This document shows positions 15,526-24,481 of a stretch of DNA of 64,000 nucleotides, piece by piece (the first letter of the stretch is position 1; every line of letters begins with the position of its first letter). This DNA comes from Candidatus Chlorohelix allophototropha. GTDB taxonomy: Bacteria > Chloroflexota > Chloroflexia > Chloroheliales > Chloroheliaceae. Where the stretch lies: NCBI RefSeq assembly GCF_030389965.1, contig NZ_CP128400.1:372001-436000 (forward strand), given 5' to 3'. The notes under the pieces are model-generated. The model saw only the letters and a program-made list of their open reading frames with translations, was not told the DNA's origin and made no database searches. A program made the translations under genes and the position numbers.

Positions 15526-18435
15526 TTAGTTGTTGCCCGGTAAGTAACCAAGCCCTTTTTTAAGGGTGTAAACCCAATAATAGAACTCACTCCAAGGCGA
15601 AGTACTGGCATTTTCGATTCGAACCTTAATCGAAGATTTGCCTGTAGTGAAAGAGGTGGGAATTACAAAATCCTCGTCACGCCAGCGAATAGAACTGGTA
15701 AACTGACCAGCAGAATACCACAGTCCCACCGGTTGCCCATCCACGTAAACCCTACCTTGTTGGTTCAAATCGCCATAGTCCATCCGGCGGCGTAAAATTA
15801 CCCCGTTGTTGTCAGGTTGGATGCTAATGGTAAACTCGCTGTAACCGTGTAATTTGTAGCCATCATCGCCGATTCTATTGAGATAACGGTCGCCTTCGTA
15901 GAAGGTATCAAGCCTACCACTGAAATCCTTGCCGGTAGCAGTATAGGAATGTGCCGTTTCGGCTACTTTATTTTCTGGACCAACATTCAGGCTGTCGGTT
16001 AATTGCAAAGTGCTGTTGTCTAGACCATACCAGAACGCAAGGCTGCGGTAATTTTCATTGGGTGCGCCGGTATTCTTGCCCATATAACCATGTTCAAAGC
16101 CAAATTCCAGCGCAGAGTTGAAAGTGATTGCATCACCGAGCATAAAACGATAACCCGACCTACCAAAATATAGCGGGAATGGCGGGGGCCAGTAAGGAGC
16201 CATAGAACCATGCAAAGGAAGCGAGAATGGACCTTTCTCAAAGCCCCAACCGCCATTAAAGAAATCCTCAAAACCTGTACCGTAAATATGAGGGGTAGCG
16301 CTACCATCAATATAAACGCGATCATCGCCTTCCATCGCCGAATAATGCGACCAGTAACGCATTACCAACCCCACGAACTTGCCGCGCGTGTTTTTCAGGT
16401 TCAGAACCTTGTAATCTGAGCCATCGGGGAGATCAGATTGATCTTTAAAAGTGGCATTAAAGTAGCCCGTGTTTGCTTTTACCAATTTGCCATCAGGGTC
16501 AGGGTCAACGGCAATTTCCCATTCCACTGTTGCGGGGGTAGTACTATGATTGGCAAGACTTATTTTAGCCTCAGATCGGAAAGGCATAGGCAAGTAAAAG
16601 TAATATTGGTGAGTGGTGGGATCCATACCTGCCAACAAACCGTTTACCCGTTGCTCACCCTCGGCACTTCCAAAGAAGAAGTCGAGCGGTGCATCAACCT
16701 GTGTCCATGGGCGCTTGTCCCACCAGATTTTAAGGTTGGTTTGAGCGACGACTTCATTATTGTTAAAGTTCATTTTGAGCTTGATGGAACTGATAACCGC
16801 AGGACCTTGCAATTGCGGCAAGATTAATTCTCCATTGCCGTTCAGAGTTCCGCTACCCTTGATGAGTTGCCTGCCGGGATTGGCAGGTTTTGGGTCTGCA
16901 CCGACACCGGAAAAGTAACTGACTAAGCTACTAAGATCTTCTTTTCCGGTAAAGGAAGGAACATTTGCTACACCTGCCAGCCGTTGATAATCAATCTGGA
17001 AAAATTCGGGCAATTTGGTAGTGACAATTTTCAGCCTTTTGCCATAACTAATCGGAACGTAACTATAAAAGCCACCGCTCGACACCTGATTATTGCCAAC
17101 CAAAGGGGTAAGAAATGGCGCAGTTTTACCGGAGAAGAAATCTTGATAGTTCAGATTCACACGAGGAGTATCTTCATCATCAAAATAGAACAGGATATTT
17201 CCAATGGTATCGTTAGTCGGCTCTTTGGTCATCCAGATGCGATAGATAGAACCAGCGCCCTTCTCATCAAAAATCACATATCGGCTATCGCCTTCGCGAT
17301 ACAACACATTGGTACGATCCCAGTTTCCGCCATAGGGATCATGGCTTGAGGTTACATAGGTTTGGGTATATGCGCCGATATTAGGCAGGTTATACAGGTT
17401 CGTCAGCGCATTTGAGCCAAAATCAAGCCCTGAAATATCCGCTGTTGTTGGGGTAGATGGAGTTGTAGCAGGGGTGGACTGTGTATTATTCTCTAAATAA
17501 CGCCAGCGAAAATAGTGCTGCCCCACATTGCCCATCTCTACCTTAAAACCGGGCGGGTTGGAGGGCGTATAAGTCAAAGTACGGCGTTCAAATAGTTGCA
17601 CCAATACATCACGTAACTCGCCGCCCACCATCGCTTGCGTCCAGTAAGGCTCGGTAACAGGCAGACCAAGCACATAAGTGGGATTATGGTAAAAAACCGA
17701 GTCTTGTATGAAACTATTATTTTGCCAAACCAATCCATTTTGATTGCCAAAATCTACGAAAACATCAGCAATGTTGTGATTGGTATTATTATCGAATGTT
17801 TTTAGATAGCGCACTTCGGGCGGAGTAACCGATTTTACCGTTCCAGAGCGATCGATGTTTTCGGAAATTATTGCAGAAACCCGATTGGGTGCACTGTTTT
17901 CAGTGCCGTTAAAGGTTATTACCTTTCGAAAACTGGCGTAAGTGGGCGCAATCGCGTTCAGCCCGTTATCGTTCGGGTCACCCGCTACTTGTATATTGCT
18001 AGGGGGGTAGGGCGTAAAGGTTGTGTCACCATCCTGACGCATCCCGGTAACCAATTCTTTTACCAACAGCCCGGTAGTTACGTAGAAAAGGTCACCCGGC
18101 TTGGCATTGGAGTTTATTTCCATGCGCGCCTTGTCGAAATATTGCACCTGCCGATTGCCTTGGTTATAGGCTTCAGAATAAACTGCCTTATCGGTGAAAT
18201 ATTCAGGACCCCAAGTATAACCTCGCCCCACACCGGGCATTTCTGACACCGCTTTGTCACTCCTGTTCCAGGTATCGGCAAAGGAAGTATCAATAAAATT
18301 GGGGGTGGTAGAAGCTTTTGTGAGAGGGGGTGAATAAGCCGATAAGGTGAGCAAACCAAGTTCAAACATTAGAAGCAGAAACGATATTTTTTTCATGTGT
18401 TCAGGACTTTCTAGGTGCTTTGCCCTTTTTTCCAT
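15526..18435 (-). CDS. Secreted GH172 (DUF2961) family protein with N-terminal Chloroflexota envelope module
   Basis: This is a 969-residue exported protein. A signal peptide is clear in MKKISFLLLMFELGLLTLSAYS (from residue 14; the first ATG at 18435 has the better ribosome site, the ATG at 18396 gives a shorter leader). Residues about 45-325 form a module also found in the L,D-transpeptidase at 33775: VQYFDKARMEIN, VAGDP, VQLFERRTLTYTPSNPPG and MGNVGQHYFRWRYLE. A Thr/Pro linker follows. From about 360 to the end is DUF2961, now glycoside hydrolase family 172, with the GTGFEDFF acidic motif (Glu723) and EHG (Glu781). GH172 members act on fructofuranosides or arabinofuranosides. The substrate here is unknown. 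It is flanked by sugar genes and a terminator. Confidence 0.85.
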   Translation of the reverse strand: MEKRAKHLESPEHMKKISFLLLMFELGLLTLSAYSPPLTKASTTPNFIDTSFADTWNRSDKAVSEMPGVGRGYTWGPEYFTDKAVYSEAYNQGNRQVQYFDKARMEINSNAKPGDLFYVTTGLLVKELVTGMRQDGDTTFTPYPPSNIQVAGDPNDNGLNAIAPTYASFRKVITFNGTENSAPNRVSAIISENIDRSGTVKSVTPPEVRYLKTFDNNTNHNIADVFVDFGNQNGLVWQNNSFIQDSVFYHNPTYVLGLPVTEPYWTQAMVGGELRDVLVQLFERRTLTYTPSNPPGFKVEMGNVGQHYFRWRYLENNTQSTPATTPSTPTTADISGLDFGSNALTNLYNLPNIGAYTQTYVTSSHDPYGGNWDRTNVLYREGDSRYVIFDEKGAGSIYRIWMTKEPTNDTIGNILFYFDDEDTPRVNLNYQDFFSGKTAPFLTPLVGNNQVSSGGFYSYVPISYGKRLKIVTTKLPEFFQIDYQRLAGVANVPSFTGKEDLSSLVSYFSGVGADPKPANPGRQLIKGSGTLNGNGELILPQLQGPAVISSIKLKMNFNNNEVVAQTNLKIWWDKRPWTQVDAPLDFFFGSAEGEQRVNGLLAGMDPTTHQYYFYLPMPFRSEAKISLANHSTTPATVEWEIAVDPDPDGKLVKANTGYFNATFKDQSDLPDGSDYKVLNLKNTRGKFVGLVMRYWSHYSAMEGDDRVYIDGSATPHIYGTGFEDFFNGGWGFEKGPFSLPLHGSMAPYWPPPFPLYFGRSGYRFMLGDAITFNSALEFGFEHGYMGKNTGAPNENYRSLAFWYGLDNSTLQLTDSLNVGPENKVAETAHSYTATGKDFSGRLDTFYEGDRYLNRIGDDGYKLHGYSEFTISIQPDNNGVILRRRMDYGDLNQQGRVYVDGQPVGLWYSAGQFTSSIRWRDEDFVIPTSFTTGKSSIKVRIENASTSPWSEFYYWVYTLKKGLGYLPGNN

Positions 18436-18614
18436 TTACTTCCCTGTAAATGGAAAATACTCCAACACTAATACAATTAGGAAAAACGATGCCTATGAAA
18501 ATTAAAACGCCTAAGACTAACTAATTAAACCCTTGATTTTAGCAATTATAGCACACCCTTTACCTTTGAATTAGGGTGTATATTACAATCCAAAATGCTC
18601 TAAATAGGGCAGTT

Positions 18615-18647
18615 GCAAGGGGTGTCCTCTGAACTCGCCCTCTCTCC
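18615..18647 (-). repeat. Copy 1 of a dispersed GC-rich repeat
   Basis: Read on the minus strand, this 33-bp stretch aligns with 31380-31410 on the plus strand: both begin GGAGAGAGG, continue AGTTCA and end GGACACCCCTTGC, with a 2-bp gap and two mismatches between. Both copies are intergenic. Confidence 0.65.
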
Positions 18648-18674
18648 ACCCCTCCGACAGCAGCAGCAGGTTAT

Positions 18675-18752
18675 TGCCCTAAAAATGTTTCTTGCAACAG
18701 CCCTGATGCCCTAAAACAAATTCTTGACAAAGTTGGTAAACTAAGTTATCTT
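18675..18752 (+). promoter_or_regulatory. Promoter with upstream direct repeats for second sugar ABC operon
   Basis: TTGACA (18724-18729) and TATCTT (18747-18752) are 17 bp apart. Two copies of TGCCCTAAAA start 32 bp apart (18675 and 18707, three helical turns), the second ending 7 bp before the -35 box. This is the layout of an activator or repressor site. The predicted leader is about 200 nt. Confidence 0.55.
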
Positions 18753-18956
18753 ATTATAGTTGTTATTACGAAGCTCGTATGCCATTTTAATCTGGAGCGG
18801 TTGTCAGAAATGTCAGTACAGAACGCAAAAATAGTTAATTGCAATTATTTGCAATAGATGTTATTTTTAATATGTTTAGAACGCATTTATAAGTATCAGT
18901 AGTATGTTTAGAGTTTCATTACCTACAAATTGAAAACAAAAGGAAGGAGAAAAGTA

Positions 18957-20405
18957 ATGCGTACAAAACAACGGCTGTTAGCGTTGGCACTGATTACTTT
19001 GTTGTTAAGTCTGGCAGTTGCCGCATGCGGGGATAATACTGCCACTCCCGTACCGGCTACTACCGCCGCCGCTACCAAAGCTGCTACCACCGCAGCGGCA
19101 GCCACTACCGCAGGCGCTACTACTGCGGCTGGCACTACTGCCGCCGCTACTACCGCAGGGGCGGCTACCACCACCGCTGCATCCGGTAAGACTGTTACGA
19201 TTCGCATCGGTACAGGCGACAGCGGGGATGGTTTAGCCCCCTACAACCAAACTATTGAAGCCTTCAAGAAAGTCTATCCCGGAATCGACATTAAAGTTGA
19301 GCCGGTAACCGACTCTGACTACTACGGTTCGCTACTAACTCAGGTAGCCTCCGGCAAAGCCCCCGACCTGATTTTCATCGGGGATGATGAGGTTGCCGAC
19401 TTTGTGAAGAAAGGCGCATACGAAGACCTAACCCCCTATATCAACGGTACTGCCGTTCCCGGCGTAAAGCTTGATACTTCGGTCTTCCTGCCCAACACTT
19501 TACAACCGGGGCAGCAAGCCGGTAAGCAGTATCTGTTCCCCAAAGACTTCAGCCCGGTAGCTGTTTATTACAACAAGGAACTCTTGAAAGCGGCTGGCGT
19601 AGCCGAACCTACCGAAAACTGGACATGGGACGATTTCAAAGCTGCCGCCCAAAAGCTGACCGTGAAGGATAGCAGCGGTAAGGTGACCCAATATGGGGCG
19701 CAACTGACCGCCGCTTGGCAGCGCGGTTTTGAAGCAATTGCTTTCACTCAGGGCGCAACCCTGATTGCAGCAGACGGTTCCAAATACTCCGGCTTTTTGG
19801 ATAGCGAAGCCTCAGCTAAAGCCCTGACCCTAGTAGCAGATTTGTATCGCAACGGTTACGCGGCGCCCCCTTCGGACATTAACAAGTGGAAGGGTGGTAA
19901 TGACAATTTCGCGAACGGTACTGCCGCTTTATTGATTGACGGACGCTGGCCACAAGCTACCCTGCTAAAAAATCCCAAGTTGACCAACAATATTGGGGTA
20001 GTTGGGTTGCCTAAAGGCACTCAAAAAGCAAACGCCATCAACTGGGGCGGTTTCGGCATCTATTCCAAGAGCGCGAACAAAGACGCAGCTTGGAAAGTGC
20101 TGAGTTTCTTCGTCAGTCCTGATGGTGGCGGGCAGTTCTTCAAGGATTGGGGTTTGACTCCGCTGAAATCCATTGCCGACAAGAACACCAACGCGCTGGA
20201 CAAAGTTTGGACTGCTCAAACCGAGTTTTTCAAGCCCATCACGGCTAACTTCACCCCGTACTGGAACAGCGCGGGCGCGAAAGAATTGGGCGACGCTCTT
20301 ACCAAAGTCATCACCGACCCCAAAGCTGACATCTCGGCGACTTTGAAAGATGCTGCCACCAAAGCCGATAAAGCCCTTAAAGACAAGATTGATTCAAATA
20401 AGTAG
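18957..20405 (+). CDS. CUT1 sugar ABC transporter, substrate-binding lipoprotein
   Basis: The start is the ATG at 18957, behind AAGGAAGGAG; a TTG 27 bp upstream is inside the ribosome site region and is less likely. The product has 482 residues: signal peptide with lipobox AVAAC (Cys24), an Ala/Thr/Gly linker to about residue 80, then a family 1 binding domain opening TVTIRIGTGDSGDG. Marks of the family are QVASGKAPDLIFIGDDEV, SPVAVYYNKELLKAAGV and ENWTWDDFKAAAQKL. It probably binds a mono- or oligosaccharide or glycerol-phosphate-type compound. It is followed by a hairpin and two permeases. The first 20 residues after the lipobox copy those of the other binding protein at 7318. Confidence 0.93.
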   Translation: MRTKQRLLALALITLLLSLAVAACGDNTATPVPATTAAATKAATTAAAATTAGATTAAGTTAAATTAGAATTTAASGKTVTIRIGTGDSGDGLAPYNQTIEAFKKVYPGIDIKVEPVTDSDYYGSLLTQVASGKAPDLIFIGDDEVADFVKKGAYEDLTPYINGTAVPGVKLDTSVFLPNTLQPGQQAGKQYLFPKDFSPVAVYYNKELLKAAGVAEPTENWTWDDFKAAAQKLTVKDSSGKVTQYGAQLTAAWQRGFEAIAFTQGATLIAADGSKYSGFLDSEASAKALTLVADLYRNGYAAPPSDINKWKGGNDNFANGTAALLIDGRWPQATLLKNPKLTNNIGVVGLPKGTQKANAINWGGFGIYSKSANKDAAWKVLSFFVSPDGGGQFFKDWGLTPLKSIADKNTNALDKVWTAQTEFFKPITANFTPYWNSAGAKELGDALTKVITDPKADISATLKDAATKADKALKDKIDSNK

Positions 20406-20418
20406 CTCTTAAAACAGC

Positions 20419-20452
20419 AAGAGGCATCCTGTGGAAACGCAGGGTGTCTCTT
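20419..20452 (+). terminator. Intra-operon hairpin after second binding-protein gene
   Basis: AAGAGGCATCCTG (20419-20431) pairs with CAGGGTGTCTCTT (20440-20452) with two G-T pairs, followed by only a short T-run. The same arrangement follows the first binding-protein gene, suggesting differential expression of binding protein and permeases. Confidence 0.65.
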
Positions 20453-20520
20453 TTACTGGTATAATTGCCTCGCGTCAGAACCATCAGTAAACAAACCTGT
20501 TTACCGAGCAGGAGTTCCGT

Positions 20521-21480
20521 TTGAAAATGATAAAATCCGCTAAACCTCTTGCAGCAACCGAGCCTGTCTGGAACAAAAGAGCCGCCTTCAACCGCCGGGA
20601 AGCTATAGCCTTTTACCTCTGCATCTCCCCTTGGCTCATTGGCTTTGTGGTGTTCGTGGCAGGTCCTATGCTGGCTTCGTTCTTGCTCAGTTTTACGCGC
20701 TGGGATTACTTTACCCCTATCAAGTGGGTAGGGACGCGCAATTACGAACGCATAATGGAGGACGAGGCTTTCTGGACATCTTTACGGGTAACTTTCACCT
20801 TTGCCGCCCTATATGTACCGCTCTCGCAAATCATCTCGCTTGGGGTAGCATTACTACTAGCGCAGAAAATCAAGGGAGTTAGCTTCTTCCGTACCATCTT
20901 CTACCTACCCGCCATTCTCTCCGGCACTGCCTATGTAGTGCTGTGGGTCTGGCTGTTCGAGCCGGACAAAGGGCTGATTAACAACCTATTAGATGGCTTG
21001 GGAATCAAAGGTCCGCGCTGGCTCTCCGACCCCAATACCGCTTTGTACGCGCTGGTAATAATGAGCTTGTGGGGATTGGGCAGCAGCCTGATAACCTATA
21101 TCGCGGGCTTGAAAGGCATCCCCGAACAGTTTTACGAGGCAGCCGAACTGGACGGCGCAGGAAAATTCGGTCGCTTCAGGTATATCACAATCCCGATGCT
21201 CTCGCCCACCATCTTCTTTAATCTGGTGCTGGTGCTAATTCAAACCTTCCAGAGCTATACCACCGCAGCGGTGGCAACTGGAGGCGGTCCGCTCGACTCC
21301 ACACTCTTTTATCTGGTGTATTTGTACCGCCGCGCCTTTGTAAATCAGGAAGCGGGCTACGCAGCAGCGTTGGCATGGATACTGTTTATAATAATTTTGC
21401 TGTTTACCTTGCTGGTTGTTCGCTCATCTAGCGCATGGGTTTATTACGAAAATGAGGCTGGAAAGGAGAGGCGCAAGTGA
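20521..21480 (+). CDS. CUT1 sugar ABC transporter permease (MalF/UgpA-like)
   Basis: This is a 319-residue membrane protein. The TTG at 20521 is chosen because GGAG lies at ideal spacing (6 bases); an ATG two codons later is possible. About six helices start at ISPWLIGFVVFVAGPMLASF. The EAA loop is QFYEAAELDGAGKFGRFRYITIPML. It forms a channel with the next product, whose GTG start overlaps its stop by four bases (GTGA), so the pair is translationally coupled. Confidence 0.93.
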   Translation: MKMIKSAKPLAATEPVWNKRAAFNRREAIAFYLCISPWLIGFVVFVAGPMLASFLLSFTRWDYFTPIKWVGTRNYERIMEDEAFWTSLRVTFTFAALYVPLSQIISLGVALLLAQKIKGVSFFRTIFYLPAILSGTAYVVLWVWLFEPDKGLINNLLDGLGIKGPRWLSDPNTALYALVIMSLWGLGSSLITYIAGLKGIPEQFYEAAELDGAGKFGRFRYITIPMLSPTIFFNLVLVLIQTFQSYTTAAVATGGGPLDSTLFYLVYLYRRAFVNQEAGYAAALAWILFIIILLFTLLVVRSSSAWVYYENEAGKERRK

Positions 21481-22361
21481 GAGGCTTGTTCGGTAAACGC
21501 TTTGCCGCCGAAGCTATCCCGCTCAGCGGTACACGCTCATGGCGTAGAATCGGGGGACTGTTTGTAATTTATACCGTCCTAGCGGTGGGTTCACTGCTCT
21601 ATATCTTACCGCTGGTCTGGATGTTTCTAACCTCGCTCAAGCCTTCCTATCAGGTATCCTCGCCGGATTGGTTGCCCGACCCGTTTGAGTGGAGCAATTA
21701 CCCGCGCTCTTTCACTTACACCGGATTGGATTTCGGCAAACTTTACCTGAACAGCTTTGTAATTACCATTCTAAACGTGGTCGGTACAATGGTTTCCAGT
21801 ACGTTCGTGGCATACGGCTTTGCCCGTTTACGCGCCCCCGGCAAAAACCTATTGTTTATCGTTCTGTTGGCAACCATGATGATTCCCTTTCCGGTTACAA
21901 TGGTTCCCACCTTCGCACTTTTCAATTTTTTGGGCTGGATAGATACGCTCTTACCTGTAATTGTACCCGCCTTCTTCGGCAACGCTTTCAATATCTTCCT
22001 GTTGCGCCAATTCCTGATGACCATACCGATTGAGTTTGAGGAAGCTGCCCGTATTGACGGCGCAAACACACCGCAAATCATTTTCCGCATCATGATGCCG
22101 CTCATTCTTCCGGCAGAAGCGGCAGTAGCGGTGTTGACTTTTCAGAATACTTGGAACGATTACCTCACCCCCCAGATTTACATCAGAGACCAGTCGCTTT
22201 ACACCGTAGCACAAGGGATTCGCTTTTTGCGTGGTAGCATCAATCCACAATGGGAACTAATGATGGCGGCGGCGCTTCTCGCCATGCTACCGGTGGTAAT
22301 TTTATACTTGCTGGCACAGCGTTTCTTCATTGAAGGCATCACCCTCACTGGAATAAAATAA
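21477..22361 (+). CDS. CUT1 sugar ABC transporter permease (MalG/UgpE-like)
   Basis: This is a 294-residue protein with six helices, the EAA loop EFEEAARIDGANTPQIIFRIMMPLI, and the terminal QRFFIEGITLTGIK typical of MalG-type permeases. It starts with GTG in a 4-base overlap with the upstream permease gene. No ATPase gene follows; the next genes are an exporter. As in the first system, a shared MsmX/UgpC-type ATPase from elsewhere is needed (known for CUT1 systems in Gram-positives; inference here). Confidence 0.93.
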   Translation: MRGLFGKRFAAEAIPLSGTRSWRRIGGLFVIYTVLAVGSLLYILPLVWMFLTSLKPSYQVSSPDWLPDPFEWSNYPRSFTYTGLDFGKLYLNSFVITILNVVGTMVSSTFVAYGFARLRAPGKNLLFIVLLATMMIPFPVTMVPTFALFNFLGWIDTLLPVIVPAFFGNAFNIFLLRQFLMTIPIEFEEAARIDGANTPQIIFRIMMPLILPAEAAVAVLTFQNTWNDYLTPQIYIRDQSLYTVAQGIRFLRGSINPQWELMMAAALLAMLPVVILYLLAQRFFIEGITLTGIK

Positions 22362-22567
22362 TCATTTTTGCCGATTGCACAATCTCTATTATAAATCTAT
22401 CATTAGCCGTTACATATGTTCTGCTATTATAAATTATTGCAGCCAGTACGATTGTGTACACTTGCATAAATTGATTTAAATCACAAAAACAACCATAATA
22501 AGTTAGCCTTTGATTAAGAGCAGTTAGTATAAGCTGTCGGTAAGTCCAAAGAAAGCATATTATACAA

Positions 22568-24481
22568 ATGATGATGAGAAGACGATCTGACCAACCAAAG
22601 CCTAGCATGAAGGCATTACGGCGTGCGCTCAGCTATAACAACCACTATCCGCGTATAATGTGGATAGCTTACGGTGCGCTAGTGCTGGCTTCAATTGCAC
22701 AACTTGCAGTTCCTACCCTTGTACGTAATGTCATTGACGCAGTAACTAATGGGGTACTTGCTCAAAAGATTCTGGCAGTACCAACCACCTTTCAAGCTGC
22801 AATTGAAACCCGTTTGGGTTTGTCGCACCAGCAAATACTTGATAATAACGGGAATGCCGAACGAAATATTATTATTGCAGGACTGGCAATAGTAGGATTC
22901 GCGCTAATACGAGGGATTTTCGCCTTCCTACAAGCCTATAACGGTGAGAAACTTTCCCAGAGTGTTTCTTACGATATGCGTAACGACTTGTACGCAAAAA
23001 TCCAGCGCCTTTCCTTCAGCTACCACGATAAGCATCAAACTGGGCAATTGATGATTCGGGCTACCGACGATGTGGAAAAGGTGCGCCTCTTTATCGGACA
23101 AGGTTTACTAATGACAGTATCCGCGTTGGTACTGTTTCTCGGCACTATCTTAATCCTGTTTTTAAATAATTTCGGCTTGGCGCTGGCAATACTTCCAATC
23201 CTACCGCTGGCGTTCGCCTTGTTTTTAGGCTTCGGTATGTTTACGCGCCCCTTGTTTATGATATTACAGCAAAAGCTGTCAGCCCTTAATACCATTTTGC
23301 AGGAAAACCTAGCGGGCATCAAAGTGGTAAAAGCCTTTGCGCGTGAGCCGGAAGAACGCGCTAAATTTAATGTAGCTGCCGAAGAACAAATGCAGCAGCA
23401 AATCCGGGTAGCGCGAATTTTCAGCTTTCTATTCCCGATGGTCTTCTTTATTGCAAACTTCGGGCAAGCGCTGGTGCTATTTGTGGGTGGCTGGATGATT
23501 ATTGATAACACTCTATCGCTAGGACAATACCAGCAGTTCAGCCTTTACCTCAGCTTTGTGTTCTTTCCGCTGGCGCAACTCGGCATGATTATTACGCAAA
23601 TGTCGCAAGCTGCCGCATCAGCCACCCGCATTTTTGAAATTCTGGATGCTCAAAATGATGTGACCGATAAACCCGGTGCATCGGTTTTACCCACAATTCA
23701 AGGTGAGGTGGAATTCCGCGATGTTACTTTCAAGTATCCCGGTGGGGATAAGCCTGTTTTGAGCAGGGTCAGTTTGGTAGCCAAACCGGGACAAACTTTC
23801 GCCTTACTTGGCGCAACCGGAAGCGGTAAAACTACCATTATAAACCTGCTGCCCCGTTTCTATGACCCCACCGAAGGTCAGATATTGATAGACGGTATCA
23901 ATATTCGCGATGTAACTATCGAATCTATGCGGCGACAAATCGGAATTGTGCTACAGGAAACCAACCTCTTTACCGGCACTATCCACGATAATATCGCGTT
24001 CGGTCGTTCCGATGCTACTATGGAAGAAGTCATTGAAGCAGCAAAAGCTGCCGCTGCCCACGATTTCATCATGGAATTCCCGGACGGTTACGATACGATT
24101 GTAGGAGAGCGTGGTTCGACCCTTAGTGGTGGTCAGAAACAACGTATTGCCATCGCCAGAGCGCTGTTGCTAGACCCGCACATCCTGATACTGGATGATT
24201 CTACCAGTAGCGTAGATTTGGCAACTGAATATCACATCCAGAAGGCGCTAGATCGCTTGATGCAAGGACGCACCAGTTTTGTAATTGCGCAACGTATCAG
24301 CACTGTATTGAATGCAGACCAGATTTTAGTACTGGATAAAGGTGTGGTAGTAGCACGTGGTACTCACGAAGAATTGATGGAAAATAGCGAAATATATGCC
24401 CAGATTTATCAATCACAACTGGTAGATGACGCCCATTCCGAAGACGCGGGCGAACTGGTAGAACAGGAGGCTCGATTATGA
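22568..24481 (+). CDS. ABC exporter half-transporter, degenerate-site subunit
   Basis: This is a 637-residue protein with an N-terminal six-helix exporter domain (about 30-355) and a C-terminal ATPase. Walker A is LGATGSGKTT, signature TLSGGQKQRIAIARA. Walker B is ILILDDSTSSVD, with Asp where the catalytic Glu normally stands, and the switch residue is Gln in VIAQRIST instead of His. These two changes define the degenerate subunit of a heterodimeric exporter such as TM287/288 or BmrCD. The partner gene overlaps its stop by four bases (ATGA). An extra loop between helices 1 and 2 (about 65-100) is longer than usual. Export of drugs or lipids is typical, but the substrate here is unknown. Confidence 0.92.
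   Translation: MMMRRRSDQPKPSMKALRRALSYNNHYPRIMWIAYGALVLASIAQLAVPTLVRNVIDAVTNGVLAQKILAVPTTFQAAIETRLGLSHQQILDNNGNAERNIIIAGLAIVGFALIRGIFAFLQAYNGEKLSQSVSYDMRNDLYAKIQRLSFSYHDKHQTGQLMIRATDDVEKVRLFIGQGLLMTVSALVLFLGTILILFLNNFGLALAILPILPLAFALFLGFGMFTRPLFMILQQKLSALNTILQENLAGIKVVKAFAREPEERAKFNVAAEEQMQQQIRVARIFSFLFPMVFFIANFGQALVLFVGGWMIIDNTLSLGQYQQFSLYLSFVFFPLAQLGMIITQMSQAAASATRIFEILDAQNDVTDKPGASVLPTIQGEVEFRDVTFKYPGGDKPVLSRVSLVAKPGQTFALLGATGSGKTTIINLLPRFYDPTEGQILIDGINIRDVTIESMRRQIGIVLQETNLFTGTIHDNIAFGRSDATMEEVIEAAKAAAAHDFIMEFPDGYDTIVGERGSTLSGGQKQRIAIARALLLDPHILILDDSTSSVDLATEYHIQKALDRLMQGRTSFVIAQRISTVLNADQILVLDKGVVVARGTHEELMENSEIYAQIYQSQLVDDAHSEDAGELVEQEARL

Larger units (their letters stand above)
18436..18956. 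other. Long intergenic region before second sugar ABC operon
   Basis: This stretch of about 520 bp has no credible gene. It holds a GC-rich repeat (18615-18647), a pair of direct repeats TGCCCTAAAA (18675-18684 and 18707-18716), a promoter (18724-18752) and a long AT-rich leader with repeated TTGCAAT/TTTGCAAT around 18838-18856. Confidence 0.6.
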
